NCBI RefSeq assembly: GCF_001038625.1
Contig: NZ_CP011803.1
Location: 2,232,001 to 2,296,000, forward strand
DNA: 64,000 bases
Direction of reading: 5' to 3'
Origin: Clostridium carboxidivorans P7
GTDB taxonomy: Bacteria > Bacillota > Clostridia > Clostridiales > Clostridiaceae
A model generated the notes under the pieces. That model was given only the letters and a program-made list of their open reading frames with translations, was not told where the DNA came from and did no database searches. The position numbers were made by a program, and so were the translations under genes. Positions 17,490 to 28,600 of the stretch are shown piece after piece. Within the stretch, counting starts at the first letter, position 1, and each line of letters opens with the position of its first letter.

Positions 17490-17523
17490 AAAGACCTTGC
17501 GCTTCTTAAAGTACAAGGTCTTT
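17490..17523. terminator. Bidirectional terminator hairpin
   Basis: AAAGACCTTG (17490-17499) and CAAGGTCTTT (17514-17523) form a perfect 10-bp stem between the small ORF and the convergent hemerythrin gene. TTTGTTTTGT follows on the plus strand. Confidence 0.8.
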
Positions 17524-17535
17524 GTTTTGTATTTA

Positions 17536-17928
17536 TTAATTTTCTTTTATCAACTTATCCTTTTGTAATATATGCTCAATAATCCAGTTAAAAACAAAAG
17601 CAAGTAAGTCTTCAAGATACTTTTGTTGGTCATTATCTATCTTGTTCAAATCTACAGAATTTATCTTTTTTATAAAAGCATCATGTTCAATTTTCTGACT
17701 TTCATATTGTTTTGAACCTATTTTTAGCATATAACCTTCTTCAGCTTTAAAATGAAACTCCGTATATTCACATAATTCTTGAATTATTTCAATAATTTTA
17801 TCATACTTGTCTATATAAAAATCATTTTTTAATAATTTAACTGCTTTATTCCCTATTTCAAAAAGATGCTTATGTTGTTCATCAATTAATTCTACACCAA
17901 TAGAATATTTATCCTTCCAATCTAACAT
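17536..17928 (-). CDS. Bacteriohemerythrin
   Basis: 130-residue di-iron oxygen-binding protein. The ligand set is complete: His in the first helix (DEQHKHLFE), His and Glu in EFHFKAEE, His in KIEHDAF, and His plus Asp in WIIEHILQKD. The length is standard for single-domain bacteriohemerythrins, which in anaerobes and motile bacteria buffer or sense O2. It is monocistronic and sits beside chemotaxis genes, which fits aerotaxis or oxygen protection. That link is positional only. Confidence 0.94.
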   Translation of the reverse strand: MLDWKDKYSIGVELIDEQHKHLFEIGNKAVKLLKNDFYIDKYDKIIEIIQELCEYTEFHFKAEEGYMLKIGSKQYESQKIEHDAFIKKINSVDLNKIDNDQQKYLEDLLAFVFNWIIEHILQKDKLIKEN

Positions 17929-18032
17929 TTACTATTACCCCCATTATATTAATTATTATTATGAATTTATATATTCAATTATAACATGTTTTGATAAAGC
18001 TTCCTATCATTATATAATATTTTCACATGTAA

Positions 18033-18082
18033 AAAATCACCATCAAAATTTATTAGATTCCAATAAAATTGACAGTGATTTT
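18033..18082 (-). terminator. Terminator of pepV
   Basis: AAAATCAC (18033-18040) with CATCAAAATTTATT pairs with AATAAAATT ... GTGATTTT (18061-18082), with an internal mismatch region. On the minus strand it ends in a T-run after the gene that stops at 18120. Confidence 0.75.
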
Positions 18083-18119
18083 CATAACTACTATATCAAA
18101 TCTTATATTATATAACTAT

Positions 18120-19511
18120 TTACTTAGCAAGTTCGTATATTGTATGAGCATATATTTTAGCATTCATTATAAGATCATCAATTTCAATATATTCATTAGC
18201 TTGGTGATCCAAATCTGGTTTTCCTGGGAATATTGGTCCAAATCCAACTATATTAGGAAGTTCCTTAGCATAAGTTCCTCCACCTATACCATAAGCCTTT
18301 CCTTCCTCACCTGTTTGCTCACTATAAACTTTAAGAAGAGTTGTAACCAATTTACTGTCTTCTGCATAATAAAGAGGATCTTGAGCTTCAACTCTTTCTA
18401 TTTTAGCACCACACTTGCCAAATTCCTTAGAAAGGGTATTCATAATTTCTTCACCTTTAGCTGTAACAGGATATCTTATATCTATCCACATATCTGCTTT
18501 TCCTTCATTAATGTCCGCAACTCCAACATTTAATGATAGTTTTCCTGATGGTTTATCTTCACATGCTATTTTAAGTGAAGTACCTTCTGTTTCTAATGCA
18601 ACATTTTTGTTAAAGAAATTAACATAATCTGCAAGGCCACAACCCCCTTTAAGGATTGTTCCTAAAAACTGAAATGTATGCATTACAGCATTTTTTCCAA
18701 GTTCAGGCATACTTCCATGTGCTGATACTCCAAATGTATGTAGAACTACATCTCCATTTACAATTTCAGATTTCATGTTATATCCCATTTTATCTGCAAA
18801 TTCCTTTACAGCTTTAACAACAGCTTCAGTATCCTTTGCAGCTATTATAGTTTCACATTTATCTGGAACCATATTAGGTCTTATTCCACCTTTTAGTGAT
18901 TTAATACTAATATCACAATTACAAGAATTTAAAGTCTTAACAACATGGAATCTTCTTATACCTTTTTCTGCATTTATAAGTGGATACATAGCATCTGGTG
19001 TAAATCCAGCTGCTGGAGCTTTTTCCTTTTTATTGTACACATGCATTTCAGAACTTCCTGTTTCTTCATTAGTTCCAAAAATAACTCTTACTTTCTTTGA
19101 AATTGGCATATTAAGATCTTTTATAGCCTTTAATCCAAAAAGTGCTGCCATTGTTGGAGCCTTATCGTCTAATGTACCTCTTCCAAACATTTTACCATCA
19201 TGAATTTCTGCTCCATATGGTGGATGAATCCAGTTATCTCCTTCTGGAACAACGTCCATATGACCAAGAACTGCTACATAATCCTCGCCTTCACCATATT
19301 CTGCATATCCATAATAGCCTTCTTCTTCCTTATATGTACGAAATCCAAGAGAAGCTGAAATTTCAAGTGCCTTATCAAGTGCTTTTGATACACCTTCACC
19401 AAAAGGCATGCCTGGCTTTCCTTCTTCTTCAATACTTTTAATTTTTACTACTTCTTGACTTGCTTTAATAAGCTCTTCCTTTAAACCATCAATTTTTTCA
19501 TTGAGATTCAT
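18120..19511 (-). CDS. pepV: M20 family dipeptidase PepV
   Basis: 463 residues. Cytoplasmic zinc dipeptidase that cleaves Xaa-peptides with broad specificity. Metal-site motifs are VLGHMDVVPEGDNW, FGRGTLDDKAP (bridging Asp) and FGTNEETGSSE (catalytic Glu pair); the late GGTYAKELPN segment also fits PepV/Sapep. Length is standard. The ATG follows AGGGGGAGTTAAT. It is a single-gene unit with its own terminator. In an amino-acid-using Clostridium it would release free amino acids from imported peptides. Confidence 0.93.
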   Translation of the reverse strand: MNLNEKIDGLKEELIKASQEVVKIKSIEEEGKPGMPFGEGVSKALDKALEISASLGFRTYKEEEGYYGYAEYGEGEDYVAVLGHMDVVPEGDNWIHPPYGAEIHDGKMFGRGTLDDKAPTMAALFGLKAIKDLNMPISKKVRVIFGTNEETGSSEMHVYNKKEKAPAAGFTPDAMYPLINAEKGIRRFHVVKTLNSCNCDISIKSLKGGIRPNMVPDKCETIIAAKDTEAVVKAVKEFADKMGYNMKSEIVNGDVVLHTFGVSAHGSMPELGKNAVMHTFQFLGTILKGGCGLADYVNFFNKNVALETEGTSLKIACEDKPSGKLSLNVGVADINEGKADMWIDIRYPVTAKGEEIMNTLSKEFGKCGAKIERVEAQDPLYYAEDSKLVTTLLKVYSEQTGEEGKAYGIGGGTYAKELPNIVGFGPIFPGKPDLDHQANEYIEIDDLIMNAKIYAHTIYELAK

Positions 19512-20035
19512 ATTAACTCCCCCTATTCTTTAATGTTATTCATAATATAGTCATATGAAATTTTTTAAATGCAACTACTTTTAATACAAAAGTAATCCAT
19601 ACTTTTTTTCATAAATTAATATTGCATTTAACATGATTATATTGTATACCGGTTATTATATTTTTTCAATAGTTATGAATTTTTTATTGAATTTATATTT
19701 CTATAATGATAATTTTCATTCAATTTTGTATCAAAATATTTTGTAGAAATTTTATTCTAAACAAAAAAATTGTAACATGTTTAAAATATTGTAGTATAAT
19801 GTAAATGATATAAAAATATGTCATAATTAATATAAAATTGAATTATGTTAAATTCATAACTTGTACAATAACCTAGATTATTGTATAATTAATGTAATAA
19901 ATTATGAAATTTCATATTATACTTAATTTTTCATTAATTTTATATTATCAGTATTGTCTAAAAATATTGTTTTTAACCGAAATATATACTAATACTGATA
20001 ACGCTAAATTAGACTATGCTTGGAGGTTGATAACT
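19512..20035. other. Divergent intergenic region, no gene seen
   Basis: 524 bp, very AT-rich, between the divergent pepV and PocR-chemoreceptor genes. It must hold both promoters. An open frame runs in from 19904 in phase with the chemoreceptor, but it lacks a ribosome binding site and reads as non-protein-like Tyr/Leu/Ile-rich sequence. I see no RNA gene or strong palindrome. Confidence 0.6.
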
Positions 20036-21073
20036 ATGGATTCTAAAAATGATTTTGATTTTACTATAAGTTCTCTTATTGATTTAAAATTATTACAACA
20101 ATTTCAAGACAATTTTGCAAAAGCAATGGGTATGGCCAGTATTTCAGTAGATAATAAGGAAGGTAATGTTACATCTCCTAGTAATTTTTCAGACTTTTGT
20201 ATGAAATATACCAGAGGATCAGTAGAAGGCAATAAAAGATGTATAAATTGTGATATTGAAGGTGGAAGAACAGCTTCAAAAACTAACAAACCTGCTATTT
20301 ACAGCTGTCATGCTGGTTTAGTGGATTTTGCAGCACCTATTGTTGTAGATGGTGTGCAAATAGGCTCTATAGTGGGTGGACAAGTATTGGATGCTCCTCC
20401 TGAGGAAGAAAAATTTAGAAAAATAGCTAGAGAAATAGGTGTTAATGAAGATGAATACATAAATGCACTAAGAAAAATCCCAATTGTACCAAGGGATAAA
20501 ATAGAATCTGCAGCAAACTTAATTTTTATATTTGCCAATGCTCTATCAAGAATGGGTTATGATAAAAAAATAAATATTATGAAATCAGACAAATTCAAAA
20601 ATATAGCTAAAGATTTAATAAAAAACATAGAAGCATTATCTGATGGAATTCATAATTTATCATCACAAGTAAATTCTCTTGTAGAAACTTCTGGTTCCTT
20701 GCTTGAATCTTCTTCTAAATCAAAGGAAAAGGTTAACGAAACTGATGATATATTGAGTTTCATAAGAACTGTAGCAAACCAAACCAATTTACTTGGTTTA
20801 AATGCTGCCATAGAAGCAGCAAGAGCAGGTGAACAAGGTAAGGGATTTTCTGTAGTTGCTAACGAAGTAAGAAAATTAGCTTCAGTAAGTGTGGATTCTG
20901 CAAAAAAAATAGAAGTTATATTAAATAGTATAAGAAACGGAATGGAATCAGTAGAAGATGGCGTTAGTAAAACTGGTGTAGTAATAGAAAATCATAAACA
21001 ATATATAGACGATATTATGAAAAAAATAGATGCATCATTAGAACTAGCTGAATCTTTGAACTCAAGTATATAA
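20036..21073 (+). CDS. Soluble chemoreceptor with PocR sensory domain
   Basis: 345 residues. Residues about 8-170 form a PocR domain with the characteristic Cys pattern ([39 protein letters not shown]). Residues about 195-345 are a short methyl-accepting signalling domain ([37 protein letters not shown]). There are no transmembrane segments or HAMP, so this is a cytoplasmic receptor. PocR domains bind small metabolites such as 1,3-propanediol-type ligands, and the Cys cluster may hold metal. The ATG at 20036 follows TTGGAGG. Confidence 0.93.
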   Translation: MDSKNDFDFTISSLIDLKLLQQFQDNFAKAMGMASISVDNKEGNVTSPSNFSDFCMKYTRGSVEGNKRCINCDIEGGRTASKTNKPAIYSCHAGLVDFAAPIVVDGVQIGSIVGGQVLDAPPEEEKFRKIAREIGVNEDEYINALRKIPIVPRDKIESAANLIFIFANALSRMGYDKKINIMKSDKFKNIAKDLIKNIEALSDGIHNLSSQVNSLVETSGSLLESSSKSKEKVNETDDILSFIRTVANQTNLLGLNAAIEAARAGEQGKGFSVVANEVRKLASVSVDSAKKIEVILNSIRNGMESVEDGVSKTGVVIENHKQYIDDIMKKIDASLELAESLNSSI

Positions 21074-21102
21074 TGTTCTTATAATTTCTTTGTAGTTCAC
21101 TA

Positions 21103-21150
21103 AAAAAGAGCTTATCAAAATGCACATATGCATTATGACAAACTCTTTTT
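21103..21150. terminator. Bidirectional terminator between convergent genes
   Basis: AAAGAGCTTATCA ... AATGCA pairs with TGCATTATGACAAACTCTTT around CATA. T-runs lie on both sides, so it can serve both the chemoreceptor (plus) and the GtrA-YfhO gene (minus). Confidence 0.85.
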
Positions 21151-21215
21151 AATATATCTAAATCATAACTTTGTTTTTAAAGACATTATTTGAAAAAATA
21201 CTGTATTATTTTACA

Positions 21216-24200
21216 TTAATCATTGTGAGGTTTTCTTTTATTGCTGAAAATATAAAGCATTATTATAAAGATAACTACAGCAGCACTTATAAAGCCTCCA
21301 ATTATAAGTCCAGGCGTAACAAAACTCATTTCTATATTATGAGAACCAGGCTCTAAAACTAGGCCCATAAGAACTCCATTCACCTTAATTAACTCTTGTT
21401 TTTTTCCATCTACCTTAGCTGACCAGCCTTTATTAAATGGTATATTAAAGGCCATTATTCCCTTTTCATTATTTTTTATTGTTCCTTTAACTTTTCCGCC
21501 GTCTACATATAGGTTTTCCATATTATACTTGTTTCTTGCATTTACCCAGTCTGTATAAGATTCATATGAATTAAACCATACATGTGAATTAGTAATTTTA
21601 TATTTCCCTTTTGAAATACTTAATTTCAACATATCAGTATTTCCATCAAATGTGAAGGTATATTGATAAATGGGATATACATAAGGATATTGTTCTTCTG
21701 ATTTAATTGTAATTTTATTATTAACCATTAATCTAAATTCCTGTCCATTTTCAGGTTTCAAATTCATTGAAAATAATATTTCACCATTAACATTCTGCTT
21801 ATAATTTTTAATTGGAATATTCATAGTTGCATTATCTGAAGCTTCTATGACTCCATCTTTATACTTCATATTTTTAGTAGTTGCATTTTCCCAATCCAAT
21901 TTGAGCTCATCTACTGAATTATCAATTGAAGAACTTTTTAACCCAGATACATTTTTATCAACCACAGCTGTTTGAAGAAGTACTGAATCTTTTTGTGCAA
22001 CATTCATATTATTATAAGTATTTTTGTCCATGGTAGTGTTGTACCACAAATCAAAGCCCACATCGTTCTTATTTTCATACACATTATAATTATCTGTTTG
22101 TTTAACAAGCGAGTATCCATAAGGATTAAAGGGAGTATCATATTTATTGTCAACTATATACTTGCTTCCAAAAAAGGTTCCTAAAAATAATCTATCATCA
22201 AAATTTTTATATGCACTAGGAGTTACAAAGGTACTTAAAATATTATGATCAACCTTTAACCATTTATGAAGATTTCCATCAACCATGCTGTTATATGTAC
22301 TTGTACCATAATAATCATAACTCATAGGTGCATTTTCTTGAGCTGCATTTCTAAAAATTGCTCTATAAAATTCATTTTTAGATGGAGTCAATTTGCTAAA
22401 TATTCGCTGTTCTTCTTCATTGTCCATGCAAGAATTTTTTAATGCTTCACCTGTCATATCAGGTTTTGAAATACTTAAGTAACTATTACTATTGGTTATA
22501 AGACCAACCATTACGCACAAAACTATAATACAGTTTAAAATAAGCTTTACATATTTTTTTGAAACATACTTCTTTAAAGCTACTGCTAAAAGGCATATAA
22601 GCCCTACAGACAAAATTAGAATATTTATTTTATCAGTTATTTCTCTGCTTTGAATGTTAAAATCAAATCCCTTTAACTGTTTTGAATGATAAAGTACTAT
22701 TGATAATACAGCAATAGCAGAAAAGAAAACTAAACCTACACTCTTAAATTTATCATTTTCCTCCAGCCAATCTGGAATTGCATAAGCTACTGCAAATATA
22801 AATAAATAAAACCATCTATCAGAAGAATATGAAAGTCCATTAAAAAACGCTCCAGAATAAGGAGTTAAAAACATAAGAAAAAATATACCTACAAGCACTG
22901 TTTTTCTTTTAGTCATCCACGAAAACTTTTTCCATGGCAGTGCAAAAATAATTAGCATAATTAGTGGAAATCCTAAAACACTAGCATAAAAAAAGAATCT
23001 ATCAGGGATTGTGAGCATATAGTTAAGGGTATGAAACAAAGGAGTCTTAGTTTCAGTTGAAAAACGATCTGTTTTTAAAAATGCTAAAACAGAAGGAATA
23101 AATGCCACAGCTGATAATCCTACAGCCATTGCAGCAAATACAGCATATTTTAAAATACTACTAAAAAATGAACTTATTCTTTCTCTAATATTCTTTCCAT
23201 GAATCTTAGTAAATACAATAATAAATATTATGTAAAAAATAAAACTAATAAATCCAAAGTAAAAGCTATTAGCTACAGTTAATGCTGCACTAATAACAAG
23301 AAGATACCACTTTTTAGTATTTTCATACATCCTCAATCCTAAAATAGTAAGAGGCAGCCATACATAGGAATCTGCCATAAAATCAAAGAAGAGAGAAAAC
23401 CATATAAAACTAATGCATCCACCATATGTAGCAGCTCCTATTAAAGATGTATATGTACTTTTTTTCTCATACTTTAATAATAAATAAAAAATTGCCATAG
23501 CTAAAAATTGCCTGAATATACTAAAAATCAACCTCCAGTGAACAGTACCACCTAAAGTCAAGGTCCCAATACCTAATTTTCTAAATATGAGCATTAAATA
23601 AAAAAATGGACTTGTAGTATAGTAATAAGTAAATTCACCAAGAATATCTCCTCCAAGTCCATAACTCCATGACCAAAAATGCTGTCCGGAAATAAAAGAC
23701 TTTTGCAGGAATGTAACAAAGTACATAAGCTGAGAAGCATTATCTAAGCCTATCTTTCCAAACAGCTTTCCATTTTGATAAATATATAAATGACATCCTA
23801 AAGAAAAAAGAAATAAAATAACAAGTGCAAACAAATTTTTAATTATATATATATGAAGTTTTTTTTCATTTCGTGCATCTGAATTCAATATTTTATGTGT
23901 CATTATAAATGTTATTGGTATTGGAAGTATGGACGCTAAAAGTGCCGCAATTGAAGGACTTACTTTTAAAATTCTAACCAACAAAACTAAAGAAAATGTA
24001 GAAATTAAATAATTAGCAAGTGTAGTTAGTGGATACTTAATAAACTTTTTTAAAGTTGGCTTTACCTTAAAGGTAAAGAAACAATTAAGAAAATATGATC
24101 CAATCATACTCAAAGTAAAGGCAATAGTATGGCTTACAACATATGGAACTGTCACCCATAATAAAAGAAGATACCATATATAATAATGAACTGTATTAAT

Positions 24201-24290
24201 TACTCCAATTATACCAAATCGTAAAAAATTGCAAATATTGCTGTCTTTATTTACCAAATTCTTAAAGCATTGCTTTATCTTATGCCTCAT
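21216..24290 (-). CDS. GtrA-YfhO fusion: polyprenyl-sugar flippase plus GT-C glycosyltransferase
   Basis: 1024 residues with many membrane helices. Residues about 15-135 form a complete four-helix GtrA/GtcA domain (FLRFGIIGVINTVHYY, GSYFLNCFFTFK). From about 150 to the end it is YfhO-like: multi-helix GT-C membrane region, a soluble outer domain (about 600-970), and a last helix before the basic tail NKRKPHND. In Bacillus and Listeria, CsbB/GtcA/YfhO-type proteins decorate lipoteichoic acid with sugars: one makes the lipid-linked sugar, one flips it, one transfers it outside. Here flippase and transferase are one polypeptide. It overlaps the GtrB gene by 11 bp. Confidence 0.9.
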   Translation of the reverse strand: MRHKIKQCFKNLVNKDSNICNFLRFGIIGVINTVHYYIWYLLLLWVTVPYVVSHTIAFTLSMIGSYFLNCFFTFKVKPTLKKFIKYPLTTLANYLISTFSLVLLVRILKVSPSIAALLASILPIPITFIMTHKILNSDARNEKKLHIYIIKNLFALVILFLFSLGCHLYIYQNGKLFGKIGLDNASQLMYFVTFLQKSFISGQHFWSWSYGLGGDILGEFTYYYTTSPFFYLMLIFRKLGIGTLTLGGTVHWRLIFSIFRQFLAMAIFYLLLKYEKKSTYTSLIGAATYGGCISFIWFSLFFDFMADSYVWLPLTILGLRMYENTKKWYLLVISAALTVANSFYFGFISFIFYIIFIIVFTKIHGKNIRERISSFFSSILKYAVFAAMAVGLSAVAFIPSVLAFLKTDRFSTETKTPLFHTLNYMLTIPDRFFFYASVLGFPLIMLIIFALPWKKFSWMTKRKTVLVGIFFLMFLTPYSGAFFNGLSYSSDRWFYLFIFAVAYAIPDWLEENDKFKSVGLVFFSAIAVLSIVLYHSKQLKGFDFNIQSREITDKINILILSVGLICLLAVALKKYVSKKYVKLILNCIIVLCVMVGLITNSNSYLSISKPDMTGEALKNSCMDNEEEQRIFSKLTPSKNEFYRAIFRNAAQENAPMSYDYYGTSTYNSMVDGNLHKWLKVDHNILSTFVTPSAYKNFDDRLFLGTFFGSKYIVDNKYDTPFNPYGYSLVKQTDNYNVYENKNDVGFDLWYNTTMDKNTYNNMNVAQKDSVLLQTAVVDKNVSGLKSSSIDNSVDELKLDWENATTKNMKYKDGVIEASDNATMNIPIKNYKQNVNGEILFSMNLKPENGQEFRLMVNNKITIKSEEQYPYVYPIYQYTFTFDGNTDMLKLSISKGKYKITNSHVWFNSYESYTDWVNARNKYNMENLYVDGGKVKGTIKNNEKGIMAFNIPFNKGWSAKVDGKKQELIKVNGVLMGLVLEPGSHNIEMSFVTPGLIIGGFISAAVVIFIIMLYIFSNKRKPHND

Positions 24291-25254
24291 ATTTGTCCTC
24301 CCAGTAGCGCTTTTGTTTTACTCTTTCAATATTTGTTTCTTCTATAAGAAAATGTGGACGTTTTTTTACTTCATAATAAATTCTACCAATGTATTCACCT
24401 ATTACACCAATTGATAAAAGCTGCGCACCTCCCATAATTAAAATTGCTGATATTATAGTAAAATATCCTGGAGTATCAATTCCAACTACTAAAACACGGA
24501 TCAAGGAATACAGTATATACGCTATTCCTAAAACCACCATTATAAAACCTAAATACAATGTTGATCTCAAAGGTTTATTATTGAATGATAATATACCATC
24601 GATTCCATACTGAACAAGTTTTGTAAAACTCCACTTACTTGTCCCTGTAACTCTTTGTTGATTTTCGTATTCAATTACTTTTACATTAAAGCCGATCCAC
24701 GAAAACATACCCTTTGAAAATCTATTGTATTCATGCATGGACAGTAAAGCTTTTACAGCTCTTCTACTTAAAAGACGAAAATCTCCTACGCCATCCTCAA
24801 GCTTTACATCCACTAAATGATTAACCATTTTGTAATATAATTTAGAGAAAAGTGTTTTTGATTTTGAATCTCCAGTTCTGTTTCGTTTTGCAACTACTTG
24901 ATCATATCCCTCAATATAATACTCCAACATTTTAGGAATTAATTCTGGGGGATGCTGTAAATCTGCATCCATTAAAATCACTGCATCACCACTGGAATAA
25001 GCAAGCCCTGCTAAAATACCAGCTTCTTTGCCAAAATTTCTAGTAAAAGATATATATTTAACGTGAGTATCAAATCTTTGAAACTGCTTAATCACATTTA
25101 GAGTATCATCCCTGCTGCCATCATCAACAAAAATAAATTCATAATCATACTTTTGTGTTAAACAATAGCTCTTCAATATATCCTTTAATTTTTCATAAGT
25201 TAATCTTATAGCACTGCCTTCATTATAAGAAGGTACAACCACAGTTAATTTCAT
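24280..25254 (-). CDS. GtrB/CsbB-like polyprenyl-phosphate glycosyltransferase
   Basis: 324 residues. N-terminal GT2 domain with VVVPSYNEGSAI, the FVDDGSRD motif, the DADLQHPPE metal/acceptor motif and a late QRVTGTSKWSF block. Two C-terminal membrane helices (about 233-255 and 265-290) follow, typical of GtrB/CsbB/DPM1-type enzymes that load a sugar onto undecaprenyl phosphate. Co-translated with the GtrA-YfhO fusion, giving a complete envelope-glycosylation unit. The transferred sugar cannot be told from sequence. Confidence 0.93.
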   Translation of the reverse strand: MKLTVVVPSYNEGSAIRLTYEKLKDILKSYCLTQKYDYEFIFVDDGSRDDTLNVIKQFQRFDTHVKYISFTRNFGKEAGILAGLAYSSGDAVILMDADLQHPPELIPKMLEYYIEGYDQVVAKRNRTGDSKSKTLFSKLYYKMVNHLVDVKLEDGVGDFRLLSRRAVKALLSMHEYNRFSKGMFSWIGFNVKVIEYENQQRVTGTSKWSFTKLVQYGIDGILSFNNKPLRSTLYLGFIMVVLGIAYILYSLIRVLVVGIDTPGYFTIISAILIMGGAQLLSIGVIGEYIGRIYYEVKKRPHFLIEETNIERVKQKRYWEDKYEA

Positions 25255-25536
25255 AACTTACCCTCCTCTTCTAATACATTTTATTACAAAAACATATTTA
25301 ATTCATTGAAAAATAATTGACAAATTTAAGTTATACTTGTTTATTTAAATACATGCGATCCATATATTATATACTTACATTATACCATCTAAACTTCCAT
25401 TATTGTAAATTTGCATACACATTATATCATATTCATCTACATTTTTTAAGCTTGTTGTCATTTTTAGTTTATTTATTAATTTTACAAGGTTAAAAAACAA
25501 TTATATTTTTATAATGTGCAAAACTTATAAAAAGTA
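25255..25536. other. Intergenic, promoter region of the glycosylation operon
   Basis: AT-rich DNA between the start of the gtrB-like gene and the chemoreceptor terminator. No open frame with a ribosome binding site and no clear structured RNA were seen. Confidence 0.5.
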
Positions 25537-25573
25537 AAAGCATCTAAATTAAAAATATAACTTAGATGCTTTT
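25537..25573 (-). terminator. Terminator of the large chemoreceptor gene
   Basis: AAAAGCATCTAA (25537-25548) and TTAGATGCTTTT (25562-25573) form a perfect 12-bp stem, 38 bp after the stop of the gene ending at 25612. Confidence 0.85.
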
Positions 25574-25611
25574 ATATAAATTTTAATCTTCCATCTTCAA
25601 CTTTTAATATT

Positions 25612-28600
25612 TTAGTACTTGCCAAACTCCTTATCGCTTAGTGCAATCTTAGGTTTATTTGATGAAAACGCTGCTTCTTTAAAAGATAAATTCATTTGTC
25701 CACTTTGCGGCTGTCTATTTTTATGTGAATTTACTTCTTTTCTAAATAAATTCATATTGACACCTCTAAGTTTGAATTTAGAAACCATATCTTTAAGAAT
25801 TTCTGCCTGGCTTGAAAGTTCTTCACTTGCTGCTGCACTTTCTTCTGCTGTTGCTGAATTGGTCTGAACCACCTGTGATACTTGTTCAAGTCCTAAATTT
25901 ATCTGAGAAATACCAGTATCCTGCTCATTAGAAGATGCTGCTATTTCTGCTATTAGAGTGGTTACCTTTGATACACCATCTACTATTTCATACAGAGCTT
26001 TTGCTGTATCATTTGCAATTTCAGTTCCTTTTTCAGCCTTATCTATTGAACCTTCAATAAGTGCTGTAGTTTCCTTAGCTGCATTTGCACTTCTTGCTGC
26101 AAGATTTCTTACTTCTTCAGCAACTACAGCAAAGCCTTTACCATGCTGACCTGCCCTTGCTGCTTCTACTGCTGCATTAAGTGCTAATATATTAGTTTGG
26201 AAAGCTATTTCATCTATTACTTTTATTATTTTTGAAATATTAGCTGAAGATTCATTTATCTCTGCCATGGATTTAAGCATTTCAGACATTGCTACATTGC
26301 CTTGTTCTGCATTCTCTTTTACCTTTAGAGATAACTGATTTGCTTCATTTGCATTAATAGCATTTTCTTTAGTTTGTGATGCAATTTCAGTTACAGAAGA
26401 AGTTAACTCTTCAATAGCACTAGCTTGTTCTGTAGCTCCTTGTGATAATGCTTGACTGCCATCTGAAACCTGACTAGAACCTGTGGATACCTGTTCTGAA
26501 GCAGTATTCATTTCACCAATTACATCATTTAAAGAATCTAATATTGTATTTAATGAATTAGAAATACTTACATAATCTCCTTTAAATTCTCTTACATGAT
26601 CAATAGCAAGATTGCCCTCAGCTATTTGTTCTATAATACCTGATATTTCTTCAATGACATGCCTCAAATCTACAGCTGTACTATTTACAGATTGTGCTAA
26701 TAGTAAAAATTCTCCTTTGTAATCTCCATTAACAGAAACATCTAAATTACCCTTTGAAATTTCACTCATAACATTAGTAACTTCTTTAATAGGTTTTACT
26801 ACAGCTTCAACTAGATGATTTATGCCATCTACTATTTTCTTGAAATCTCCTCCATGTTTTTCAGCATCTGCTCTAGTATCTAATTTACCTTCAAGAGCTG
26901 CATTAGATAACATTGAAGCATCAGATATAAGTTCATCAACTGCACTTTTAACATCTTTTAAACTGTTATTTATTCCTTCAAACTGTTTATTAACTTCTGC
27001 AGTATACTTATCTGCTTCTTCAATATTAAGATCAAAGCTAGTGTTTCCTTGTGACAGTAATTTTAAGTTTTCTTCAAGCCTATTGACTTCATTTTTTGTA
27101 TAATTACTAACCCTTATAATAGGCGTTAAATCTGTTACAACTTCAACATATCCAACATTTTCACCTTTTTTATTTTTTAAGTATGAAGTATCTTGTTTAT
27201 TATTCATGCCGCACCAGTCAAAGAAGCTTTCTGGATTGCCTCTAAGTAACTGCTTTATTCCACATTTTTCAGTATTACAAATAGTAGCACCTGCATGACT
27301 ACATGCTAGTCCATAACCTGACTTACGATCCCTAACAACTCCTTGTTCAATCATTAGCTTTTCAAAAGCTCTATTCATGTATGTCCAGTTCATATCATTA
27401 TCCGTTACATGAATTGGGAAAGGAATTGCATCTATAATAGCCTCATACCATACAACCTTATCAACTACTGTATCTAAAGTTCCATTTATACCATCTATGA
27501 CTTTTTTGAAATCACCATGATGTTTCACTGCTTCTGCCCTTGTCTCAAATCTACCCTCTATAGCCTCTTCTGCCAACATATTTACATCTTTTAATAATAA
27601 AGTTACATTATCTATACAGTTATTTAAACTATTCTTTATTTCATTAAAATCTCCTGAATAATCATCTGTTATCTTGGATGGTACATCACCTTTACCTATT
27701 CTATCTACATAGGTTGCTGCAACATTTAATGGTCCTATTACTGAATCAAGAGTAGAATTTACTCCTTCTACTATTTTTTTAAAGTCTCCATGATGTTTTT
27801 CAGCATCTGCTCTAGTATTTAATTTACCTTGAAGAGCTGCATCAGATAACATTGACGCATCAGCTGCAAGTCCATCAACTGCACTCTTAACATCTTTTAA
27901 GCTGTTATTTATTCCTTCAAACTGTTTATTAACTTCTACAGTATATTTATCTGCTTCCTTGATGTTAAAATCAAAATTAGTATTTCCCTTTGATAACAAT
28001 TTTAAATTTTCTTCAAGTCTCTTAACTTCATTTTTTGTATAATCAGAAACTTTAATAATAGGTGTTAAATCTGTTACAACTTCAACATATCCAACATTTT
28101 CGCCCTTTTTATTTTTTAAATATGAGGTATCTTGTTTATTATTCATGCCGCACCAGTCAAAGAAGCTTTCTGCTTTACCTCTAAGCAGCTGCTTTATTCC
28201 ACAATTTTCTGTATTACAAATATTGGCACCTGCATGACTGCACGCTAATCCATAACCTGAGTTACGCTCCCTAATAACTCCTTGTTCAATCATAAGCTTT
28301 TCAAAAGACTTATTCATATATGTCCATTTCATATCATTATCCGTTACATGAATTGGGAAAGGAATAGCATCTATAATAGCCTCATACCATACAACCTTAT
28401 CAATTACTGTGTCTAAGGTTCCATTTACCCCTTCTATAACTTTCTTATAATCTCCTTGATGTCTGGATTCATTTGCTCTTACCTCAAATTTACCTTCCAA
28501 AGAAGCCTGTGATAACATATTTACATCTTGTACTAAAGATTTTATAGATTCTACAGTTTTCTTTAAAGCTGGAGATATTTCATCCTTTTTATTTTTTTCA

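Noticed and set aside
17394..17582. 62-codon plus-strand ORF
   Set aside because: It overlaps the better supported 53-residue ORF in another frame and runs through its terminator.
19904..20035. N-terminal extension of the PocR chemoreceptor
   Set aside because: No ribosome binding site at 19904; TTGGAGG precedes the internal ATG at 20036, and PocR domains start near there.
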